A program made the position numbers and the translations under genes. From JAEUUM01 sp038326165 (GTDB lineage Bacteria > Bacteroidota > Bacteroidia > Chitinophagales > Saprospiraceae): 5,691 nt of DNA. Each line of letters begins with the position of its first letter. The stretch's first letter is position 1. The notes below the pieces were generated by a model. It was not told the origin of the DNA. It did not search any database and saw nothing but the letters and a program-made list of their open reading frames with translations. Positions 1 through 4,370 of the stretch are shown piece after piece. The stretch spans positions 1 through 5,691 of the forward strand of contig JBBQJT010000095.1 in NCBI GenBank assembly GCA_038326165.1, read 5' to 3'.

Positions 1-251
1 TAACCCCTATAAAACTGCTATGGTTGAGGTGTAACACCTTGTTTGTATTTTCATCAGGAAAATATAGAAAGTTGACTGCTAAAGCCCTTAATCCATTGCT
101 CTGCCAATAGAAACAAGTTATCTAGTTCTTGTTCGGAATGAACAGAACCAATGTGCGGCAATATGAACCTTTTGTTTTGGTGATAACGAACTACCTGAAC
201 AGCCTTGCCATTTGATGCGGTCTTGACAACTCTTGTTTTCATGAAAAACAC
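1..251 (-). pseudogene. IS1634-like transposase, N-terminal fragment, frameshifted and cut by the window edge
   Basis: The 65-residue reading frame starts at GTG 251 or, more likely, ATG 242, which has a purine-rich GAGGGG upstream. It contains VVKTASNGKAVQVVRY, then HIGSVHSEQELDNL and AEQWI. This pattern is what I know from the N-terminus of IS1634-family (IS4-like DDE) transposases: a short beta-rich stretch, then an 'HIGSAH..EEL' segment. The frame stops at TGA 56-54. The neighbouring frame continues without a break to the window edge (2-55) as DENTNKVLHLNHSSFIGV, which reads as the natural continuation of the same protein. Removing one T from the TTTT run at 59-62 joins the two as ...SIFPDENTNK. 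The copy is therefore a one-base frameshift mutant, a programmed frameshift, or a homopolymer sequencing error. The catalytic DDE part lies outside the window. The family call comes from remembered motifs, not a search. Confidence 0.7.
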
Positions 252-256
252 CCCTC

Positions 257-320
257 AGTGCGGTATAAATAGCATTTTAAAATATTGAACAGCTATAAAA
301 CAACGTTTTATGACCGCACT
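257..320. repeat. Nested inverted repeat upstream of the transposase, possible IS end
   Basis: AGTGCGGT (257-264) is matched by its exact reverse complement ACCGCACT (313-320). The similarity extends with one gap: the arms continue as ATAAA and CATAAA. Inside the right arm is a tight hairpin, ATAAAAC (295-301) and GTTTTAT (305-311) around AAC. The repeat lies just upstream of the transposase start and just before the low-complexity tract. It could be the terminal or subterminal transposase-binding end of the insertion sequence, or an operator. The partner end of the element is outside the window, so the exact boundary and any target duplication cannot be shown. Confidence 0.5.
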
Positions 321-354
321 AATTTAAAAGGGGACAAGTCAACAAAATAAGCTC

Positions 355-424
355 TTGGCCCTTGGCTGTTGGCGGAAATACGAATTACAATTGACAAATT
401 ACGATTGAAAAACCTAAATTCGTC
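355..424. repeat. Degenerate 7-bp tandem repeat tract
   Basis: The tract divides into consecutive heptamers: TTGGCCC, TTGGCTG, TTGGCGG (355-375), then AAATACG, AATTACA, ATTGACA, AATTACG, ATTGAAA (376-410), with weaker units up to about 424. The first three are variants of the perfect heptamer found at 4239-4292 (TTGGCAG phase). The units have no spacers and no conserved long repeat. No reading frame or RNA gene is apparent here. Confidence 0.7.
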
Positions 425-431
425 GTGCTTC

Positions 432-535
432 CTCAACGACTTAATGGCTCAACAGCTAAACAACTAAACGATGCAACAAATAACCGATCAAACCGCCCAA
501 CTGACCAACTGACCACCCGACCAATCGACTAACCA
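432..535. repeat. Degenerate 8-bp tandem repeat tract
   Basis: About thirteen consecutive octamers can be laid out: CTCAACGA, CTTAATGG, CTCAACAG, CTAAACAA, CTAAACGA, TGCAACAA, ATAACCGA, TCAAACCG, CCCAACTG, ACCAACTG, ACCACCCG, ACCAATCG, ACTAACCA. Neighbouring units resemble each other most (CTAAACAA/CTAAACGA, CCCAACTG/ACCAACTG), as expected for local duplication followed by drift. The plus strand is rich in A and C and poor in G. There is no coding potential. Confidence 0.7.
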
Positions 536-582
536 ACCATACCAATCATACCAATCATACCGATCATACCGATCATACCAAT
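532..582. repeat. 9-bp tandem repeat, 5.7 copies
   Basis: Units are ACCAACCAT (532-540), ACCAATCAT (541-549), ACCAATCAT (550-558), ACCGATCAT (559-567), ACCGATCAT (568-576) and partial ACCAAT (577-582). This is the cleanest array of the 5' intergenic region, with single substitutions shared by adjacent copies. It directly follows the 8-bp tract and shares its ACCAA core. No dyad symmetry suggests a protein-binding iteron. Confidence 0.85.
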
Positions 583-756
583 AAAAAATATATCATTTAT
601 GTGCCTATTTCAATACTTTTTTCGTTATTATACTAATGGAATATAATAAACATAATCCTGTAAATATGTACCCAATTATGCAAAGCGCTGTGCTATTGTG
701 CGTAAAAAATGCATTATAAATGACTGACATTCAGGTAATTGCAGCACTAAATACAG
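583..756. other. Intergenic AT-rich stretch, nothing assigned
   Basis: This is an AT-rich spacer between the 9-bp tract and the 10-11-bp tract. I see no open frame with coding character, no tRNA-like fold, no clear periodicity and no convincing Bacteroidota promoter (TTG plus TAnnTTTG). Confidence 0.5.
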
Positions 757-894
757 CATTTCAAGCCTATTTCAAGCCCTTTTAAGCCTATTTCAGCCCT
801 TTCAAGCCATATTACAGCCCCTATACAGACACTATCCTACCACTATCCTACTACTATACAGTCATTAACCAGTCATTATCCAGTCATTAACCAA
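757..894. repeat. Degenerate 10-11-bp tandem repeat tract
   Basis: The first half consists of units of 10 or 11 bp ending in AAGC or CAGC: CATTTCAAGC (757-766), CTATTTCAAGC, CCTTTTAAGC, CTATTTCAGC, CCTTTCAAGC, CATATTACAGC, CCCTATACAG (819-828). The second half is in strict 11-bp register: ACACTATCCTA, CCACTATCCTA, CTACTATACAG (829-861), then TCATTAACCAG, TCATTATCCAG, TCATTAACCAA (862-894). Sequence changes gradually along the tract while the period is kept. The array touches the open frame of the T9SS sorting-domain remnant. Confidence 0.8.
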
Positions 895-1181
895 ACACCA
901 TTTACACTACCGATTGTAGTGGAGTTTCTGTTTCTGATTTGGGCCAAACAGCTGATATAAAAATCATGCCCAATCCTGCAAAAAGGATTGTAATTGTTAA
1001 TGGCTTGAATGATATACATAGCATAGAATTAATAAATATACAAGGTCAAGTTATTGATACCATTTCAGTCAACAGCGATTCTTGTGTGATTGATGTTAGC
1101 AATATTGCCAATGGTGTTTATCTATTAAAAATGAATAACAGTAACCAACATAAAATTGAACGGTTGTTTGTTCAGCATTAA
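891..1181 (+). pseudogene. Headless 3' remnant of a T9SS-secreted protein: type A C-terminal sorting domain
   Basis: The frame is open from 891 (after TAA 888-890) to TAA 1179-1181. Its only standard initiation codon well placed for a product is TTG 939, inside the domain boundary. Translation gives DCSGVSVSDLGQ, then IKIMPNPAKRIVIVN, ELINIQGQVIDT, and NGVYLLKMNN with KIERLFVQH at the end. The PNPA motif, the central 'hinge' I-N-x-x-G-x-V, the GVYLL strand and the basic C-terminus are the signature of the T9SS type A sorting domain, which takes a large exported protein across the outer membrane. Such a domain is normally the last 70-90 residues of a much longer protein. Here there is no signal peptide and no passenger; an 11-bp repeat tract lies where the passenger should be. 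I read it as the tail of a deleted gene. A small unexported protein is possible but less likely. Confidence 0.75.
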
Positions 1182-1252
1182 ATATCAAATATACTTGGCT
1201 AACGCTGAAACGACTTATTACTTAGTTGTTCCAAAGCTTGTTTTTGAGCTAC

Positions 1253-1270
1253 TTAAAATTTGAATTTTAA
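1253..1270. terminator. AT-only palindrome between convergent genes, possible bidirectional terminator
   Basis: TTAAAATTTGAATTTTAA forms a 7-bp stem (TTAAAAT/ATTTTAA) around TTGA. It lies between the plus-strand remnant ending at 1181 and the minus-strand lipoprotein gene ending at 1297. The position suits a shared terminator, but the stem has no GC pairs and the flanking U tracts are short. A second, weaker stem CTCC/GGAG lies at 1274-1284. Confidence 0.3.
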
Positions 1271-1296
1271 ACGCTCCTAGGGAGATACAATAAGGG

Positions 1297-1839
1297 TCAT
1301 TTGACGTCTGGAATTAATTCTAAATCTTTGGTCCATTTCAGTTTTATATACTTTGAATTCTCTGGTTTCAGACTATCGCAATTACAGGTAAATTCTTCAC
1401 TATTGTAATTAGTTCCCATCCCTCCATGAGAATAATCTTTAGTACCGTAGGCTTTGTTCTTTGAAAAACTCCATTTATAATATCTAATTTGATCCTTTGA
1501 TTCGCATTCAACAAACCCAATACTTTTAAATTTTTTTAAGTACCATTTACTTGTTCGGTAAGAAGATTTGAAGAAACGATAACTAGCACTTACCGAATCC
1601 ATTCGTTTGCAATAATTGCAACAAACAAAGCTATCTAATATTTCTTCAAATATCTTATCCTCCAAATAATAATTACTTACAAAATAATTGTAACTTACAA
1701 ATGGCAAGTTCCTATTATTACTAAACGGTTCATCGGTGTGACGTTCAGTTGCAAAATAAGGTATGGATTTAATTTTTAAACTTTTTGAATTGCAAGATAA
1801 AAAGAAAATCACCATAATTAAAATGAAGAACCTATTCAT
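1297..1839 (-). CDS. Small cysteine-containing lipoprotein, possible immunity protein
   Basis: The 180-residue product begins MNRFFILIMVIFFLSC: one arginine, a hydrophobic core and a lipobox with Cys16, so it should be lipidated and held in the periplasm or on a membrane. The mature part is rich in Lys, Tyr, Phe and Ser. It has cysteines at 73, 74 and 77 (CCNYC), 112, and 152 and 154 (CNC), enough for disulfides or a small metal site. I do not recognise a family. Its ATG overlaps the stop of the upstream DUF3289 gene as ATGA, so translation is probably coupled. A small exported protein directly after a possible effector domain suggests an immunity partner acting in the periplasm. This rests on context only; a structural or regulatory partner is also possible. 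Confidence 0.75.
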   Translation of the reverse strand: MNRFFILIMVIFFLSCNSKSLKIKSIPYFATERHTDEPFSNNRNLPFVSYNYFVSNYYLEDKIFEEILDSFVCCNYCKRMDSVSASYRFFKSSYRTSKWYLKKFKSIGFVECESKDQIRYYKWSFSKNKAYGTKDYSHGGMGTNYNSEEFTCNCDSLKPENSKYIKLKWTKDLELIPDVK

Positions 1840-2564
1840 AAGTCTAATGAACCTCTAAGTGTGGCGCTGAATGATATCTTGGTTATAAATGGTGAATTTG
1901 CATATTTGTTTTGTAAAAGCCACCAAGCTGCAAATCCATCGTGGCAACATTGGTAGGTCAAGGCATCACTCTTATCTAAGCCAAAGTGATCGGTTATTGT
2001 AATATTGCAATCTGCTACCCAGTCTTTTGTGGATGGGTTATAATAATATTGATTGATGGTTACTTTTGTGTTATTGGTATCATTGACTAATATTTTTAAT
2101 CCATGAAATAAATCAAAAGTTGAGTTGAATATCGGTCTATCCAACTTCCTATCAATTACAATCCCATCTAAAACACCATTGGTGGACTTAAGTGTGTTAT
2201 TCATTTCATAAGCAAAATCTTCCAAATAATTATAAGTAGAATTTGATTCCCACACTTTGTTGTTCAAAGTATTATTGGACACAACTTCAGGGCTGACGCC
2301 ATCATCAAATATTTGAATAAAATATTCCCCGACTTCATCCAGTTGATTGTCAAATAGTGTTGTGAGTTCAAATAATGCACCCATCAAAGTAAAACATTGT
2401 GACTCCGGCCTTCCCAAAGTTTCACGATCTATACCTTTGGTATTTCCTGCTGTTCCATATTCTAAATCCTCGGTCTTTGATCTATCATTATTTATTCCAA
2501 TAATATCACCTATTGTGGTGTTTGCTTGATCAAAATTTTTCAACACTAACATTCGGATGGTCAA
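1836..2564 (-). CDS. DUF3289-domain protein, probable C-terminal part of the upstream lipoprotein
   Basis: The 242-residue frame can start at TTG 2564 or ATG 2552; neither has a Shine-Dalgarno site and no signal peptide is present. The C-terminal part carries FDLFHGLKILVNDT (about 147-160), ITDHFGLDKSDAL (about 189-201), AAWWLLQN (about 210-217) and SPFITKISFSATLRG. As I remember DUF3289, its diagnostic core is a 'GL.I.VHDTWAT...' segment, then 'QDHFGLD..D', 'FR.WF.LQR' and 'PF.T.M', all in the same order and spacing. TEDLEYG (about 31-37) may match the family's early 'DMRYGDLT'. DUF3289 has no established activity that I know of. The first 35 nt overlap the end of the 563-residue lipoprotein gene in another frame. 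Joining the frames at TTTT (2532-2535) gives ...VSVEKFDQANTT..., a smooth linker, so I think this is the displaced C-terminal domain of that lipoprotein. The following gene may encode its immunity partner. Confidence 0.75.
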   Translation of the reverse strand: MTIRMLVLKNFDQANTTIGDIIGINNDRSKTEDLEYGTAGNTKGIDRETLGRPESQCFTLMGALFELTTLFDNQLDEVGEYFIQIFDDGVSPEVVSNNTLNNKVWESNSTYNYLEDFAYEMNNTLKSTNGVLDGIVIDRKLDRPIFNSTFDLFHGLKILVNDTNNTKVTINQYYYNPSTKDWVADCNITITDHFGLDKSDALTYQCCHDGFAAWWLLQNKYANSPFITKISFSATLRGSLDL

Positions 2565-4221
2565 TTTTAGGTACTTGAGGAAAATCTATAGGTGAGTTTA
2601 AATTTGTCCAATTAACGTATTCAGCTCGAATATCATAATAGCTTACACCTACATTGGCAGAAACCGCTTCAACAGCAGCATAAGGATCTATCAAAGGGTA
2701 TTTGTAAGCAATTTCATAAAGCATCCAAATTCTTTCTGGTTTTGCTTTAATCCAATCTATTTGATCTGCATAAAATGCATCGAAATGATTTAAAATATAC
2801 TCTAACAAAATTTCCCATAATTGGTCGTTGAACAATTCTTGGGGGGTTTGAAATATATTTATGGGGGCAGCAAGACCTAACAATTGATTGAATGATAAAA
2901 AATCAAACTGAAATTCAGATATGAAATTCTGAACATAAGCTGTTAAAAGTGCTTGATCGTCCAATGGTTCTCCACTAACACATGGTACACAAGGTATAAT
3001 ACCCCCAAAATTATCATCCTTGAACCAGTCTTCAATTGAATAATAAATACCACAATCTTTCACATAATACCAAGAACAACTAACGGTTCTTGATTCATTT
3101 TTGCTTCCGGTAACCTGGCCGAAATCATAACAGTCCCCGTCATCTATATCTTGTGTGTCATCAATCCCTTCATCATATTCATTGCTTAATTCATCACCCC
3201 ATTGATCATAAATTTGCTCAATACCATCGAATATTGCATCCCACATTTGTTCTTCAGTCAAATATTGAAAATCTAGACCATGATCAATTGCATAATTCTC
3301 AAAAAAGTCTTCCCATTCTGCTATTGTTAAACCATTCGCAAGTCCTTCTATGTATTCTGGAACATATGAATTAACATTATTCCACCAACTTTCATAACTC
3401 TCGGCAAAAATATCATTCCAATGGTCTTGGAAGAATTTTAGAAGTTGCTGTTGATTGACATTATGTCTTGTACTCCAATCTAACCAATCTTGATCTTGAT
3501 AATTAATTATGCCATCCATGTCATGATCCAAATGAGGAGGCATCCTAAATATGCCACCATTCCAAAAAACCTTATTAACATCATCATAGCAAATTTCAAC
3601 TAACTTCCATGGACAATACGGTCCTCCAGGAGGTAGCGGTGGCATATAAATTCCATCTTGACAATCACAAAAAGAATTTTTGAGAGATAGATCAGTCAAA
3701 CGAAATATACTTTGATCAAATGAAATGATCTCTTTGATATAGTTTTTTTTATAGCAATTGGAATTTGAGTCAGCTTCCATAAGTTCTTTTCGTGTGTAAC
3801 CCGAAATACTATACCTTTCTTTGTGGCTTAAATCATAACTTTTATAAACTGATAAAATTGCTGTAGTTTTATTTTCTTGGGTAAAGGCAAAAGGTAGAAT
3901 GACTAATGTTTCACCTAAGTTATTGCCTTTATAAACATGGGAATACTTCCAAATTGGTCGCCCAAATTTCATTAATAAAGAATCAACTATATTTTGAGTA
4001 TGATTAATTCTTGCAAGTTCATTGTAAGCAGATATTAATTCTTTGCGATATAATATATTATCCGTGCCACGCTGAACAATGTTGCTTTGTGATCCATTTA
4101 AATCAAAAAACAATTTCTCGTTTTTAGTCCAATCTGAATAAACAATAGGAACAGTTTCATTAGTGATTTCTGATAGCAATTTGTCTTTTTGACATGATGG
4201 ACTAACCAGCATTATTATCAA
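2530..4221 (-). CDS. Large lipoprotein, disrupted at both ends; N-terminal part of a likely DUF3289 fusion
   Basis: From TTG 4221 the product is 563 residues and starts MIIMLVSPSCQKDK, too short and uncharged for a signal peptide. Upstream in the same frame lies CLWLLII, and behind it a 7-bp repeat. Joining ATG-AAA-TTT at 4301-4293 across the repeat restores MKFLWLLIILIIMLVSPSC, a good lipoprotein signal with Cys19. I therefore think the true start is ATG 4301, at present out of frame. The mature part is unrecognised. It has CDCQDG (about 184-189), a proline-glycine loop PPLPPGGPYCP, a calcium-loop-like DHDMDGIINYQDQD (about 231-244) as in thrombospondin type 3 repeats, an acidic stretch (about 344-367), a CVPC pair (about 409-412) and a Trp/Tyr-rich helical C-terminus. 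TGA 2532-2530 ends it inside a TTT-TGA site where a +1 shift continues into the DUF3289 frame. Probable role: surface or periplasmic stalk that presents the C-terminal domain. Confidence 0.7.
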   Translation of the reverse strand: MIIMLVSPSCQKDKLLSEITNETVPIVYSDWTKNEKLFFDLNGSQSNIVQRGTDNILYRKELISAYNELARINHTQNIVDSLLMKFGRPIWKYSHVYKGNNLGETLVILPFAFTQENKTTAILSVYKSYDLSHKERYSISGYTRKELMEADSNSNCYKKNYIKEIISFDQSIFRLTDLSLKNSFCDCQDGIYMPPLPPGGPYCPWKLVEICYDDVNKVFWNGGIFRMPPHLDHDMDGIINYQDQDWLDWSTRHNVNQQQLLKFFQDHWNDIFAESYESWWNNVNSYVPEYIEGLANGLTIAEWEDFFENYAIDHGLDFQYLTEEQMWDAIFDGIEQIYDQWGDELSNEYDEGIDDTQDIDDGDCYDFGQVTGSKNESRTVSCSWYYVKDCGIYYSIEDWFKDDNFGGIIPCVPCVSGEPLDDQALLTAYVQNFISEFQFDFLSFNQLLGLAAPINIFQTPQELFNDQLWEILLEYILNHFDAFYADQIDWIKAKPERIWMLYEIAYKYPLIDPYAAVEAVSANVGVSYYDIRAEYVNWTNLNSPIDFPQVPKIDHPNVSVEKF

Positions 4222-4226
4222 AATAA

Positions 4227-4301
4227 TTAATAACCAAAGGCAGTTGGCAGTTGGCAGTTGGCAGTTGGCAGTTGGCAGTTGGCAGTTGGCAGAAATTTCA
4301 T
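4227..4301 (-). other. Detached native start of the lipoprotein gene, now a 24-codon dead-end frame
   Basis: ATG 4301 begins MKF, then reads the repeat as LPTANCQ heptapeptides and stops at TAA 4229-4227 after FGY. The upstream bases GCGGAAAATTAGT are A-rich, as usual before Bacteroidota starts. Excision of 53 nt (4240-4292) would join ATG-AAA-TTT directly to CTT-TGG-TTA in the lipoprotein frame. Because 53 is not a multiple of three, translation from this ATG currently ends early. In the lipoprotein frame itself, between TAG 4305-4303 and TTG 4221, there is no ATG, GTG or TTG. Confidence 0.65.
4239..4292. repeat. Perfect 7-bp tandem repeat GGCAGTT, 7.7 copies, inside the lipoprotein start region
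   Basis: Seven identical GGCAGTT units (4239-4287) are followed by a partial GGCAG (4288-4292); on the minus strand the unit is CTGCCAA. No substitutions separate the copies, unlike the decayed heptamers at 355-375, so this array is recent or actively homogenised. All three frames through it are open, coding LPTANCQ or permutations. A change of one unit shifts the frame by 7 nt, so copy number decides whether ATG 4301 is joined to the lipoprotein signal core. The present number leaves it 2 nt out of register. Confidence 0.95.
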
Positions 4302-4370
4302 ACTAATTTTCCGCTTTTAAAAACTATAAATATTTTATTCCCAATGATAAAACAATTAATCTATTCTAAG

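Noticed and set aside
532..894. CRISPR-like repetition
   Set aside because: The units are 8-11 bp, directly adjacent and without spacers; no cas genes are present.
751..954. Plus-strand frame open through the 10-11-bp repeats into the sorting-domain region, in a different frame
   Set aside because: It has no start codon, is made of repeat-derived residues (FKPIS, SHYP) and ends in a frame that conflicts with the clear T9SS domain.
2347..2529. 60-codon plus-strand frame opposite the DUF3289 gene
   Set aside because: It is an antisense shadow; the minus-strand frame carries the recognisable motifs.
3153..3374. 73-codon plus-strand frame opposite the large lipoprotein
   Set aside because: The His/Leu-rich translation is the antisense shadow of the acidic, Asp/Tyr-rich region; it has no domain or initiation context.
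4302..4370. Promoter for the lipoprotein gene in the 69-nt spacer
   Set aside because: The spacer is AT-rich, with a TTG and a TATTTATAG at a plausible distance, but the match to the Bacteroidota TAnnTTTG box is too weak to call.
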